Assembly (NCBI RefSeq): GCF_025699065.1
Contig: NZ_JAILWF010000001.1
Span: forward strand, 149,626 to 213,625
Direction: 5' to 3'
Source of the DNA: Nitrosarchaeum sp.
Lineage (GTDB): Archaea; Thermoproteota; Nitrososphaeria; Nitrososphaerales; Nitrosopumilaceae
DNA: 64,000 nt
Positions 15,177 through 24,492 of the stretch are shown piece by piece (within the stretch, counting starts at the first letter, position 1; each line of letters starts with the position of its first letter). The position numbers and the translations under genes were made by a program. The notes beneath the pieces are model-generated. The model did no database searches, was not told the DNA's origin, and was given only the letters and a program-made list of their open reading frames with translations.

Positions 15177-17296
15177 TATTGATAGTCAATAATTATAGCA
15201 GTTTTTTCAGAACCAGTTAGATCATCCTGTATCACATCCAAAATATCAGAAGTATTAATGAGACTAGAATAATCTACCAGTTTAAGATCATTTAAAAGAT
15301 AAACTTTAGGTGCAATTTCAGAATTGCCAGATTCAAAATAATCAGTTAGTTCTTCCAAGACGGTTATTTTGCCACCTTGAATAATTCTCCCATTTTTTAT
15401 TGATAGTTTTGGTTTTCCATATCGATCTAAAACTAAAATATGATGTTGTGTCTTTTTGCCAAATAATTTTCTAATTTCCATATGACCAGTAAACACAAAA
15501 TAATGATCAGTTTCATAGCTCAGGTCAATTAAATCTTCAGAAATTTCAATTATTTTGCTAGTTCGTTTTTTAGCATCTTCTAATGTAAAAATATTTTTTG
15601 AGGTCTCAGCACTATCTAATTCAACATTACCAACAGCAGTTACACGTAAAAGAGATTTCTCAGATACAAATTCACTATTAATCATTATTGATTCAGGAAT
15701 AGCACCTTTGTCTACTAGCACAGTATGTATTTTTTTATAAACTTGATTAATTTTTTCAGGGGTAGGTTCAATCATTGTTTGCTCCATCTCTTCTTGAAGC
15801 ATCGATGACGCCACACCAATTGAAGAAATAACTTCAGCATGTTGTGCTTTTTCATATTTAATTCCTAGTTGTTTTGCAACAAATGGAACAAGAACTGAAG
15901 CTCCACCCCCTCCTCCGATTAATGTTGTATCATATGGATTCATTTTAAATTCTTTTAAGATTTTAGTAATAGTTTTTGTGATCTCAAATGAAGCTGTTTG
16001 AATTATTGACATAGCAATTTCATGATATGACACTCCTACAAATTCAGCAAATATCTTCAAAGCAATTTTTGCAGATTCTTGATTCCCAAATGCATAATCA
16101 TTTTTTTCGATCATGCCCAATGCGTTTGCCGCACATGTGTTAGTAATTGCATAAGTGCCATTATTGCATTTTATTGCAACATATTCGGATTTATCATTTG
16201 ACATGGGCTTTATCAGGATTATTTTCCCTGTTTTAAGATCTTCAGGATCTGCAAAACAAGAATATTTGAGGCCAGTGATATGAGCGCTACGCGGACCTAC
16301 GTTTGAGACCCTTTTTTGTTTTAATCCAACCATGCTACCACCAGCAACGCCCAAAATTCTCACATCCATTGAACGAATACAAGTAGGATGATCTTTTACT
16401 GTAACATAACGGATTTCAGGTTTACCGTTTTTTATAATACAGATATTAGTACTGGTGCCACCAACTTCAACAAATATGCCATTTGTTATTTTTAGATATA
16501 ATAATGCGCCAGCAACACTTGCTGCAGGGCCGGAAAGAATCGTAAGGATTGGTTTTGTTTTAAAAGTATCCATACTAGTAACCCCACCATCGCCTTTCAT
16601 TATCATCAATGGTGCAGTAACACCTGTTTTACGGATTGCATCTTCAACAAAAGTTGCAACTTTAAATGTTTTAGGTAAAACACTGGCGTTAACAGCTGCG
16701 GTCAGAGTTCTAATTTCTAAACCATAAATTCCAGATATCTCATGAGATGCCATAGAAAGTGTTTTTTCTTTTGATGCGATATTCATAACAAATAATTCAT
16801 TTGATGGATCATCAACTCCAAACGCTTCAGTTGCAATTATCACCTCTGCACCTTTTTCTTTTAATCGGTTTATTGCAGCAGTTACTTCTTTTTCGGTAAT
16901 TAAATGAGATGTATCTAAAAATTCATGTGTTGTTTTAATGTCTTGATTTGTATTTATTGTAGAATCCTCTAAATTTGTTCTTTTGACTATGTCCTTTTTT
17001 GAAGGGCCTACGCCCATTGCAATTATTCCAACTTTTGATGTATCTGATTCTAATAATGCGTTAATTGCTTGTGTAGTACTATGAGAGATTAACTCGATCT
17101 CATTAATTCCAATTCCAGTTTCATCAATAATTTTTTTTAATGCAATCACAATACCTTCAGAGACACCTTTTTCTGAACTATGAGTTGTAGGAACAGTAGA
17201 TTTTGCTAAAAGTGAGCCGGTTTTTACATTAATTGCGACAGCTTTTGTAAAGGTTCCACCAACATCAATTCCAACTCTGATTCTTTGCTTATTCAT
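15176..17296 (-). CDS. Hydantoinase A/oxoprolinase-like ATPase
   Basis: The 706-residue protein starts with the acetate/sugar kinase-type phosphate-binding motif GIDVGGTFTKAVAI (about 9-22). HSTTQAINALLE (about 67-78) and VEVGGTSTNICII (about 276-288) are typical of HyuA/oxoprolinase proteins, which use ATP to open hydantoin or 5-oxoproline rings. No HyuB partner is adjacent. Its start overlaps the FTR1 stop by 4 nt (ATGA), so both are probably made from one mRNA. Its last codons and TAA form the target duplicated by the mobile element, and the gene end was preserved by the insertion. The substrate is unknown. Confidence 0.82.
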   Translation of the reverse strand: MNKQRIRVGIDVGGTFTKAVAINVKTGSLLAKSTVPTTHSSEKGVSEGIVIALKKIIDETGIGINEIELISHSTTQAINALLESDTSKVGIIAMGVGPSKKDIVKRTNLEDSTINTNQDIKTTHEFLDTSHLITEKEVTAAINRLKEKGAEVIIATEAFGVDDPSNELFVMNIASKEKTLSMASHEISGIYGLEIRTLTAAVNASVLPKTFKVATFVEDAIRKTGVTAPLMIMKGDGGVTSMDTFKTKPILTILSGPAASVAGALLYLKITNGIFVEVGGTSTNICIIKNGKPEIRYVTVKDHPTCIRSMDVRILGVAGGSMVGLKQKRVSNVGPRSAHITGLKYSCFADPEDLKTGKIILIKPMSNDKSEYVAIKCNNGTYAITNTCAANALGMIEKNDYAFGNQESAKIALKIFAEFVGVSYHEIAMSIIQTASFEITKTITKILKEFKMNPYDTTLIGGGGGASVLVPFVAKQLGIKYEKAQHAEVISSIGVASSMLQEEMEQTMIEPTPEKINQVYKKIHTVLVDKGAIPESIMINSEFVSEKSLLRVTAVGNVELDSAETSKNIFTLEDAKKRTSKIIEISEDLIDLSYETDHYFVFTGHMEIRKLFGKKTQHHILVLDRYGKPKLSIKNGRIIQGGKITVLEELTDYFESGNSEIAPKVYLLNDLKLVDYSSLINTSDILDVIQDDLTGSEKTAIIIDYQ
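15177..15191. repeat. Target-site duplication, right copy
   Basis: This copy of TATTGATAGTCAATA lies within the last codons and stop of the hydantoinase-like gene, immediately outside the right inverted repeat. It matches 12043-12057 exactly. Confidence 0.85.
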
Positions 17297-19497
17297 CCAA
17301 AGCCCTTCCTTGATTTTCGCATTGAAGCTAGTTGTTGTTCTTTTCTTGGACGCATTATCAAAATGTATGTTGATGCAACAAGATAAACACCAAGTAATAT
17401 CACCTGAGCAATAATAGTTTCCAAAGTAGGATAAATTCCAGTCATCATTGCAAGATTGATATCTAATCTAGGTATAGTGCCAATTAATCCAGTGTATGGT
17501 ACAATATCCAATATCTGAAGTTCTCTAATTGCATTTCCTAAAAATGCAATTGATAAATAGGCGCCCACACCCATTGTCAACCCAAATAACACACGTAATG
17601 GTAATCGTTTTCCCAATTTTCTCATTATATAATACAGACCCAAAAGTGAAACCAATCCAATGGCAAAGCCAAGACCTACATAGATTTCCATGTATTTTGC
17701 AAACCCAGACATTGCTTGGTAAAATAAAACAGTTTCAAATCCTTCCCTATACACAGTAAAAAAGGATAGCATTACAAAGACCATAACACTACCAGTAGTG
17801 GTAGCTTGCCAAACTTTTGCTTTAACAAACTCCATCCATTTTTTGTGTTCAATTTTATTTAAAACCCAGAAACTAACATAAAATAAAACGGCAGTTGCAG
17901 ACAATGCCGCAATTGCTTCAATCAATTCACGATTTGCCCCTGAGATTTCAATAATATATGATGCAATAACCCAAGTAACGGCAGTAGCTGCAAAGGCAGC
18001 AACAATTCCATAATAAACATATTTTTTAAATTGATTATTTCGTGATGCTTCAAGATATGTCAGTATAGCACCAAGAATCAAGACAGATTCCAATCCCTCT
18101 CTAAATACAATTGCAAAAGAAGACGAAAATGCAATTGCTGGGGCAAGCTCACCCGTCCCAGTTACAATTCTTTCAGATTCATCAAGATTTCGTTTTATTC
18201 CAATAATGACATCATGAATTTCATTTTGAGGGGCCTCTTGTTTAATCAAGTTTCGCAAAGTAGCAAATTGGTATTCTACCTCAAGTGTAAAATCTGGATC
18301 AATTGCCCTAAGAGGAATCTCTACAAATTCATAACTATCAAGGTATGCTGAGCGAGATGATGCATGAGCCGATTGAATATCACCTTGGTCATAATGTAGT
18401 AATGTTTCTTCTAACTGCTCACGAATTATATCGATTTTATTTTTAACTACTGTTTTTTGATCATCAGATGTATCTCCCATAGATTTTAAATTCTGGGTTG
18501 TTTGTGCCCCGCCATTAACAAGAGGAATAAGTTCACTAGTCATTTTTTCAGCTTTTGCCAAATCAGGTAAAATTGAATTTTCAATAAATTGAACAATTGT
18601 GTTTGGATCCTCTTTTTGAATAATCATTTTTCGAAGATTTTCACGCATATCAATTTCCAATGTATTTAATAACGACTCATCCACTTTTTTAATATCAGAT
18701 TCTAAATATTCAAAATTTTCAAGATACGCCTCAATTGCAAGTTCTTCAGCAGTTGAATAATCATCAGAATTAACTGCAGTAATTAATTTAGAATATAAGT
18801 TTCTAATTACACTGTATAGATTTGTTTTATCGATTGTAATCGTTTCAGTTTCTAACAAATCACGTTGTATGGCAGTAATTAAATTGCCAACAGTCACAAA
18901 ACTACTTTTATTTAAAACAGATTTATCCAAATCAGTAAAAAACGAGTCAATCTCTTGTTTCAACCGATCGTCAGATATTGGATTTTGATTCAAAATAAGC
19001 TTTGAATGTTCGATTAATGATAAGGTAAAAAAGTATGATTCATTGTTTTTATGTTGAAAAAATGTTTGATATTGTTCGTCAGCTTCTGATAAAATAAAAG
19101 CCACAATCACATTAGAATCATCATTTAATGAATTGGAGGACAAAGTTTCTTGTAGTTTATTTATTTGAACAATCAAATTTTGTGAATTTGATTTTGCTAA
19201 AATACTTGAATGAATATCAAGTAATTCTAGGTGAATATTATCTGAAAGATCAGAATCAACTGTTCTTAAAAACTGAATATTTTTCCCATAGAAATTATTA
19301 GTTAGAGCAGAATACTTTTCTGCAGCATCATAATTATCCTCCAAAATGGCTTTTTTTGTTAACTCCAAGCCTAATTCAGCAATAGTAAAAATAGAAGCAT
19401 ATTGTTCTTGATTTTGAGCATATACATTAGCAGGTATAAAATACAACCCAAATGCTAAAACAACAATAATCAAATACCAATAAAATTTGTATTGCAT
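17293..19497 (-). CDS. FTR1-family iron permease with long extracytoplasmic N-terminal domain
   Basis: This 734-residue protein has a signal peptide (about 1-27) and a roughly 420-residue helical extracytoplasmic region. The seven-helix FTR1 domain (about 455-715) carries both iron-binding REGxE motifs: REGLE at 466-470 and REGFE at 584-588. FTR1 proteins take up ferric iron, often with a multicopper oxidase or EfeO-like partner. The N-terminal region contains acidic helical modules such as YSTAEELAIEAYLENFEYLE and may do the EfeO-like job in cis. It overlaps the hydantoinase-like gene by 4 nt. The two winged-helix regulators and cobalt transporter genes stand upstream on the same strand. Confidence 0.9.
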   Translation of the reverse strand: MQYKFYWYLIIVVLAFGLYFIPANVYAQNQEQYASIFTIAELGLELTKKAILEDNYDAAEKYSALTNNFYGKNIQFLRTVDSDLSDNIHLELLDIHSSILAKSNSQNLIVQINKLQETLSSNSLNDDSNVIVAFILSEADEQYQTFFQHKNNESYFFTLSLIEHSKLILNQNPISDDRLKQEIDSFFTDLDKSVLNKSSFVTVGNLITAIQRDLLETETITIDKTNLYSVIRNLYSKLITAVNSDDYSTAEELAIEAYLENFEYLESDIKKVDESLLNTLEIDMRENLRKMIIQKEDPNTIVQFIENSILPDLAKAEKMTSELIPLVNGGAQTTQNLKSMGDTSDDQKTVVKNKIDIIREQLEETLLHYDQGDIQSAHASSRSAYLDSYEFVEIPLRAIDPDFTLEVEYQFATLRNLIKQEAPQNEIHDVIIGIKRNLDESERIVTGTGELAPAIAFSSSFAIVFREGLESVLILGAILTYLEASRNNQFKKYVYYGIVAAFAATAVTWVIASYIIEISGANRELIEAIAALSATAVLFYVSFWVLNKIEHKKWMEFVKAKVWQATTTGSVMVFVMLSFFTVYREGFETVLFYQAMSGFAKYMEIYVGLGFAIGLVSLLGLYYIMRKLGKRLPLRVLFGLTMGVGAYLSIAFLGNAIRELQILDIVPYTGLIGTIPRLDINLAMMTGIYPTLETIIAQVILLGVYLVASTYILIMRPRKEQQLASMRKSRKGFG

Positions 19498-19605
19498 GGA
19501 TTAACGATTAGGTCTAGCTAACTGTATTTAAACAAAAGATTAATTCTACAATCTTAGAATGAACAACTAAGAATGTAAAATTCAATCTTTTTTATTTTTA
19601 TTATT

Positions 19606-19959
19606 TTAACTGGTATTTGTTTTAGGATTAGACGTATTTGGATAAAGATGTAATGTGGGTTCTAAATCAGTCAAAGTGATTTCAACTTTACCAATACGAC
19701 TACGATACTGTTTAATCTTTTTTCCTTCAGGGGAGATTACAAATTTATCTACTTCAGCAAGTGCTAATTCTTCCAAATTCGATAAGGTTTTGTAAACTGT
19801 AGATATTGAAATTTTTAATTCATCTGCAATTTGTGTTGCATCTTTTGATTCATTTTTAATTGAAAATAACACAGCTCTAGTGCAAACATTGCTTAAAGAT
19901 TCAATTATTTTTTGAGTTATGTCAAATTCACTCAGTTGGATTATGTTTGGTTTTGACAT
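19606..19959 (-). CDS. Winged-helix transcriptional regulator (pair member 2)
   Basis: This 117-residue protein has an ArsR/TrmB-like winged helix at about 20-85 (ATQIADELKISISTVYKTLSNLEELALAEV). The tail contains the block KQYRSRIGKVEITL. It is a paralogue of the gene at 19968-20297, which ends 8 nt upstream, and both share the N-terminal pattern FDITQKIIESL/YDVTQKVIEAL. No cysteine or histidine cluster for metal sensing is visible. Its position between CbtAB and FTR1 suggests control of metal uptake. Whether the two proteins pair as a heterodimer is inference. Confidence 0.8.
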   Translation of the reverse strand: MSKPNIIQLSEFDITQKIIESLSNVCTRAVLFSIKNESKDATQIADELKISISTVYKTLSNLEELALAEVDKFVISPEGKKIKQYRSRIGKVEITLTDLEPTLHLYPNTSNPKTNTS

Positions 19960-19967
19960 TTAGATCA

Positions 19968-20297
19968 TCAGTTAGGTACCAAATTTAGGACAGGATCAGG
20001 TTTTTTTATTGAAATATCTGCCTTACTTATTCGACTTTTGTAGATTTTGAACTTTCTACCTTTATCTGAAATCATCCATCGTTCTACTTCAATTAATGTA
20101 AGTTCCTCAAGATCACCTAATTTTTTATAAACGGAGCTGAGCGGGATTTTTAGTTTATCTGATAAGTCAGCTGCAGTCATTCCTTTTTTTATTACTGAAA
20201 ACAGTATTGCCCGAGATTCAGAATCTGCTAATGCTTCAATTACTTTTTGAGTGACATCATATTTTTTTAATTGAGGTAATGTTAAACGTCGTGTCAA
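19968..20297 (-). CDS. Winged-helix transcriptional regulator (pair member 1)
   Basis: This 109-residue winged-helix protein (ADLSDKLKIPLSSVYKKLGDLEELTLIEV) closely resembles its downstream neighbour. The wing region reads RWMISDKGRKFKIYKSRISKADISI. It has no enzymatic or sensor domain. The downstream copy starts 8 nt after this gene stops, which fits a tandem duplication expressed as one unit. CbtA ends 71 nt upstream of its start. Confidence 0.8.
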   Translation of the reverse strand: MTRRLTLPQLKKYDVTQKVIEALADSESRAILFSVIKKGMTAADLSDKLKIPLSSVYKKLGDLEELTLIEVERWMISDKGRKFKIYKSRISKADISIKKPDPVLNLVPN

Positions 20298-20367
20298 TTA
20301 AATTAAAAATCAATAAAGAGTTATTTAAATTACATCATAACATTCTCATTCTAGAGAGTTAGAACAA

Positions 20368-21096
20368 TTAATTAAAAGTAGACTTTAATTCATTATCAGG
20401 CTTGAAATGATTCCAAAGAGAACCTAAAATTATACCCAAAGATAACCAATAAATTGAAACTGCCACTGCAGACATTATTCTAAAATGATCAACTAAATTC
20501 ATAGGGGCAGTGATTTTGTCAGGGTTTTCTGGCATTGCAAAAAATACCATTCCAACAAAAACAGCATATCCTAAAATCGCAATAAATTTTTTATTCTTTA
20601 ATTTTTTAAATATCTTGTAAAATCCTAAAGCCCCAAATCCAGAAATTGCAATAAAAGTTAGAAACAATATCGATCTTAATACAACAGTATCTGGATCGCC
20701 AACTGTTGGTGGATTTGCAGGATATTTTAAAAATGGAATAAAGTAAATTGCAAGCCACATTATTCCTGCTAAAATTAGAGATTTACTCACATAAGATTTT
20801 CCAGGTAAAGAGTTTCTTGAAAGTACAAAAACAATTCCAAACAAAGAACCAATAGATATTCCTAAAATTGCACCAGCTAAAACTTGACCACTTTTTTGCC
20901 AATATCGATAAGAATCAAATTCTGCTCTAAATTCAGGAGTGTCTTTTGCTTCACCTGAAGCAAAAAGATGTTGGTTTTCAATGCCAATTGCATGATCTAA
21001 TGAAGGTTCAACAAATACAAGATTAGCAGTGCTGTGAATTAGTCCTGCCGAGAAACCTGAGATTAAAACAATGATAATAAAAAGAAATATTCTCAT
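20368..21096 (-). CDS. cbtA: Cobalt transporter subunit CbtA
   Basis: This 242-residue membrane protein has about six hydrophobic segments. It shows the CbtA-type N-terminus: a first helix with GFSAGLIHSTANLVFVEP, then a soluble loop with acidic and His residues (ENQHLFASGEAKD). CbtA with CbtB is a predicted cobalt uptake system, often controlled by cobalamin in bacteria. It starts 12 nt after the CbtB stop. Thaumarchaea make cobalamin, so cobalt import fits. No cobalamin riboswitch was recognised upstream. Confidence 0.85.
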   Translation of the reverse strand: MRIFLFIIIVLISGFSAGLIHSTANLVFVEPSLDHAIGIENQHLFASGEAKDTPEFRAEFDSYRYWQKSGQVLAGAILGISIGSLFGIVFVLSRNSLPGKSYVSKSLILAGIMWLAIYFIPFLKYPANPPTVGDPDTVVLRSILFLTFIAISGFGALGFYKIFKKLKNKKFIAILGYAVFVGMVFFAMPENPDKITAPMNLVDHFRIMSAVAVSIYWLSLGIILGSLWNHFKPDNELKSTFN

Positions 21097-21108
21097 CAGG
21101 TTAACTCC

Positions 21109-21339
21109 CTAATGACAAGGAAAACCAGCAGCGTGTCTCATATCATGAGTAAGTTCATGGATGTAAAGATCTTGAAATGCTTCTTCTCCATATACCAAAC
21201 TAAAGATATGTCCCTGATCAAATCCAACAACAAATAATCCTGCTGCAAAAACGATAGATAATACCACAATTGCGATTACAGGAACACTGTTTTTAGATGC
21301 ATTAATTTGTCTTGATTGAGACATGAAAGATTCCGTCAA
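21109..21339 (-). CDS. cbtB: Cobalt transporter subunit CbtB
   Basis: This 76-residue protein has one membrane helix (about 20-41) and the characteristic C-terminal histidine motif ELTHDMRHAAGFPCH, the predicted metal-binding site of CbtB. It is the first gene of the minus-strand metal-uptake run and precedes CbtA by 12 nt. Confidence 0.88.
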   Translation of the reverse strand: MTESFMSQSRQINASKNSVPVIAIVVLSIVFAAGLFVVGFDQGHIFSLVYGEEAFQDLYIHELTHDMRHAAGFPCH

Positions 21340-21473
21340 TCAATCGTATTTAAATTCTTGGACAATTTGTCCAATTAATAAAGAAAAATTATTGCAGGCT
21401 CAAAACATTAATGTTATTTTTAGATCGAACATACTGTTACTTTTGTCGTATTTCACAATAAAAAATTAAGAAA

Positions 21474-21761
21474 ATGAGAAATTTGGAATTAGGACAAAGT
21501 CAAGAAAAATATCAAGACATGATATCACAAACAATAGAGTCCTCGTTAATTGATCTATATGGAATAAACGGATACAAATCGATTATTCAAACAATGATGA
21601 AAGAGTGCAATAAATCTGAAAAAGAAATTACAGGAAATTACGAACTTTTTTCTAGCATAATTCAAAGAATTTTTGGGAAAATAGGAGATTCAAAAATCCT
21701 AGAACCAATTAAAATGGAAATAAATAAAAATCAAAACACAAGCTCAATTTCTCAACCATAA
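21474..21761 (+). CDS. Hypothetical protein, 95 aa
   Basis: This soluble, mostly helical protein has no membrane segment and no recognised motif. It contains a central segment SLIDLYGINGYKSIIQTMMKECNKSEKEI, split across two predicted helices, and an unstructured Asn/Ser-rich tail. It is divergent from cbtB and lies 58 nt before the DUF4443-like regulator, so the two may be co-transcribed. Function unknown. Confidence 0.6.
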   Translation: MRNLELGQSQEKYQDMISQTIESSLIDLYGINGYKSIIQTMMKECNKSEKEITGNYELFSSIIQRIFGKIGDSKILEPIKMEINKNQNTSSISQP

Positions 21762-21819
21762 CAAAAATATTTCAATCATTATTTATTGAATTTATATATC
21801 AACTTAGGCTAGAAGAATC

Positions 21820-22449
21820 TTGCGTAAAAATATTCAAATGTTACAAGATATCGTATCTAGAAAAGGTTCAAGCAAAATACTCACATTTAGCATACCACAT
21901 GTTTTCAAGGCATTACAATTATTAGATAAGGAAGGTTTTGTTAGTAGAGCAACCTTTGTAAAAGAGATTCATCTAGGAGAAGGAGCAGTCAAGACATTAA
22001 TTTCACATTTAAAAAAAGCAGAGATTGCAGAGTCAACAAAATCTGGAACATTTCTTACAGAAAAAGGAAAAAAACTAACAAATCAAATAAAAAATACAAT
22101 AGCAAAAGAATGTAAAGTAAAAAAAACATCAATAATACAAGGAAAACATAATCATGCGATTTTATTAAAAAAATATTCCAAAATGATCAAAACAGGTATT
22201 GAGCAAAGAGACTATGCAATTTTGTATGGGTCTTTAGGTTGCACTACAATGATATACAAAAATGAAAAATTAGTTTTTCCAGGAAATGAAAGAGAATGTT
22301 TTCCCAGAGACGCAAAAACAAGAAAATACATCATTGAGAATTTATGCCCATATGAAGAAGATGTCATAATAATTTCATCAGCAGATGATCCTTTTGTAGC
22401 AGAAATATCTGCAAAAAATGCGGCATTATGGACAATAGCAATTGGATAA
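21820..22449 (+). CDS. DUF4443-like winged-helix regulator
   Basis: The protein has up to 209 residues from a TTG start; the ATG at 21838 would shorten it by six. An N-terminal winged helix (about 20-85, ALQLLDKEGFVSRATFVKE and GAVKTLISHLKKAEI) is followed by an alpha/beta domain (about 110-205) resembling the DUF4443 region: IEQRDYAILYGSLGCTTMIY and EEDVIIISSADDPFVAE. Such proteins are predicted archaeal regulators that may bind a small molecule. The thioredoxin-fold gene follows closely. Family assignment is by pattern only. Confidence 0.65.
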   Translation: MRKNIQMLQDIVSRKGSSKILTFSIPHVFKALQLLDKEGFVSRATFVKEIHLGEGAVKTLISHLKKAEIAESTKSGTFLTEKGKKLTNQIKNTIAKECKVKKTSIIQGKHNHAILLKKYSKMIKTGIEQRDYAILYGSLGCTTMIYKNEKLVFPGNERECFPRDAKTRKYIIENLCPYEEDVIIISSADDPFVAEISAKNAALWTIAIG

Positions 22450-22490
22450 AACAAGGAAACTATTTACTAGAAAATAAAATCAGCAAATCT

Positions 22491-23135
22491 ATGAAGAGAA
22501 ATTTCGTACTTACAATTCCAATCATAATAGGGATTTTGGTAGGGTCGTTCTTAGCATTTTACCCACAAACAGATGATAATTCAAAAATACTAACTGAGAC
22601 AAATTTAATTCATAACGGTTCACCGATTCTAGGAGATCCGTCAGCAAAAATTACAATTTTAGAGTGGGGCGATTATCAATGTACGTTTTGTTATAAATTT
22701 CATCAAACCACACTAAATACGATTAAACAAGATTTCATCAATACTGGAAAAATAAAGATGATATTCAAAGACTTTCCATTAAATGGTGAAGATTCTATTT
22801 TGGCTGCAGAAGCAGCATATTGTGCTCAAGACCAAGGAAAATACTGGCAATACCACAACGAACTATACAAGAACTGGGCAGGCGAAAGAACAGGATGGAT
22901 TAATCGAAACTCATTAGATAAATTCGCAGCGACTGTGGAATTGAATTTAGATAATTTCAATACATGTCTTGATGATCACAAATATTTAGATAAAGTGAAT
23001 CAATTATATCAATTTGGAAAAGAGATAGGTGTTGATGCCACACCATATTTTCTAGTTTTTAATAATGAAAAAATAATCAAAATAAGAGGCAATCAACCAC
23101 TTGAAGTCTTTTTAAAATCCATCGATGAATTATAA
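22491..23135 (+). CDS. DsbA-like extracytoplasmic thioredoxin-fold protein
   Basis: The protein has 214 residues from the ATG at 22491; an ATG at 22428 overlaps the upstream gene and adds 21 non-family residues. A membrane anchor or signal (about 5-25) precedes a DsbA-type thioredoxin fold with the active site CTFC in EWGDYQCTFCYKFHQ. The cis-Pro loop is VDATPYFLVF. The family oxidises or shuffles disulfides, here outside the membrane. Thaumarchaea carry many DsbA-like proteins. Secreted proteins with paired cysteines in this window, such as the pilins, are plausible clients. Confidence 0.85.
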   Translation: MKRNFVLTIPIIIGILVGSFLAFYPQTDDNSKILTETNLIHNGSPILGDPSAKITILEWGDYQCTFCYKFHQTTLNTIKQDFINTGKIKMIFKDFPLNGEDSILAAEAAYCAQDQGKYWQYHNELYKNWAGERTGWINRNSLDKFAATVELNLDNFNTCLDDHKYLDKVNQLYQFGKEIGVDATPYFLVFNNEKIIKIRGNQPLEVFLKSIDEL

Positions 23136-23199
23136 TTTTAGGAATATGATGAATTGAACCAACCAAACTTAATATTCGTATAACAGGGAGCAAAAACAA

Positions 23200-24492
23200 A
23201 TGGAAAAGATCAACATAGAAAAAGTAGATTCTGTTAAACTTTATAAAATTAGAAAAATGTTAGAAGAACTTTCCCAAAAATCAGGGAGAGGGACAGAATT
23301 GATCAGCGTATACATCCCAAAAGGAAAACAACTACACGAAATTATAAGCACCTTACAGCAAGAACAAGGGACAGCTGACAATATCAAATCAGATTTGACA
23401 AGATCACATGTAGTAGATTCACTAGGCAAAGTAGTTCAGAGATTAAAACTGCTCAAAAAAACACCAGATAGAGGACTTGTGATGTTTTGTGGAGCACTGC
23501 CACCTGAAGGAGGAGGTCCTTTAGGAAGTGAAGTGGTAAAAGTATGGGAAATTGATCCTCCAAAAGACTTGAAACAGTATCTTTACAGGTGTGATGATCA
23601 TTTTCATGTAGACATTCTAAAAGACATGTTAAAAGACGATAATCTGATTGGCTTCTTAGCTATTGATGCTAAAGATGCCGGGTGGGGATTATTACATGGC
23701 GATAAAATAGAAGTACTTTCACAAACAGGCTCTGGAGTAGCAGGTAAACACAGACAGGGAGGACAATCTGCAAAAAGATTCCAAAAATTAAGAGAAATGG
23801 AGCTTTCATATTTTTACAACAGGGTTGCCGGAACAACAAGAGAATACTTTATTGACATTTATCCTGTAAAAGGACTAATAATTTCAGGTCCTGGACCTAC
23901 AAAAGAAGATTTTATCAATGGAAATTATTTAGAATACAGATTACAAAACATGATCATCAATACACTAGATTGTGGATATTCTGGAGCAGAGGGAATTAGA
24001 GAGGCATTTGCAAAATCTGCTGAGCTTTTATCAGATTTCAGAATGGTAGAAGAAAAGAAGTTAATTGAAGACTTGTTTAGAGAGGTAAACTCACATTCAG
24101 GGTTAGGGATATATGGATTACAAGACGTGATTGAACTTTTGAAAAATAATGTAGTAAAAACTTTGATCATCACAGATGACACAAACTTAAATCGAGTTGA
24201 AGGAAAATGCCGCAGATGTCATAATATTCAAGAGATAATTGTTGAAAGAAGAGATGTTATTCCAAAAAAAACAGAATACTCAAGCAAACCTTGCCCTGCA
24301 TGCAATGCAATGGAAGTTGAACCAAATGAACAAGACATAGTAGATTATTTAGAACTTCTTGCCGCTAAAACAGGAAGCAAATTAGAAGTAGTTTCAGGAA
24401 GTGCAGAACATGGAACTATGCTATCAAGCTTGGGTAAAGTAGGCGCCATACTTCGATATAATCCAGGTCATACTAAAGAAGCAAAGACTTGA
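23200..24492 (+). CDS. prf1: Peptide chain release factor aRF1
   Basis: This 430-residue factor has the stop-codon recognition motif NIKS at 61-64 (GTADNIKS). The peptidyl-tRNA hydrolysis motif GGQ is at 187-189 (KHRQGGQSAKRF). The C-terminal domain includes zinc-ribbon-like pairs CRRC and CPAC (about 333-366). It ends translation at all three stop codons. A GGGAG Shine-Dalgarno sequence (23186-23190) lies 9 nt before the ATG. Its 3' end overlaps the convergent HIT gene by 20 bp. Confidence 0.97.
   Translation: MEKINIEKVDSVKLYKIRKMLEELSQKSGRGTELISVYIPKGKQLHEIISTLQQEQGTADNIKSDLTRSHVVDSLGKVVQRLKLLKKTPDRGLVMFCGALPPEGGGPLGSEVVKVWEIDPPKDLKQYLYRCDDHFHVDILKDMLKDDNLIGFLAIDAKDAGWGLLHGDKIEVLSQTGSGVAGKHRQGGQSAKRFQKLREMELSYFYNRVAGTTREYFIDIYPVKGLIISGPGPTKEDFINGNYLEYRLQNMIINTLDCGYSGAEGIREAFAKSAELLSDFRMVEEKKLIEDLFREVNSHSGLGIYGLQDVIELLKNNVVKTLIITDDTNLNRVEGKCRRCHNIQEIIVERRDVIPKKTEYSSKPCPACNAMEVEPNEQDIVDYLELLAAKTGSKLEVVSGSAEHGTMLSSLGKVGAILRYNPGHTKEAKT

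Noticed and set aside
24473-24492. Frameshift between prf1 and the HIT gene
   Set aside because: Both genes end normally; the 20-bp overlap is a simple convergent overlap.
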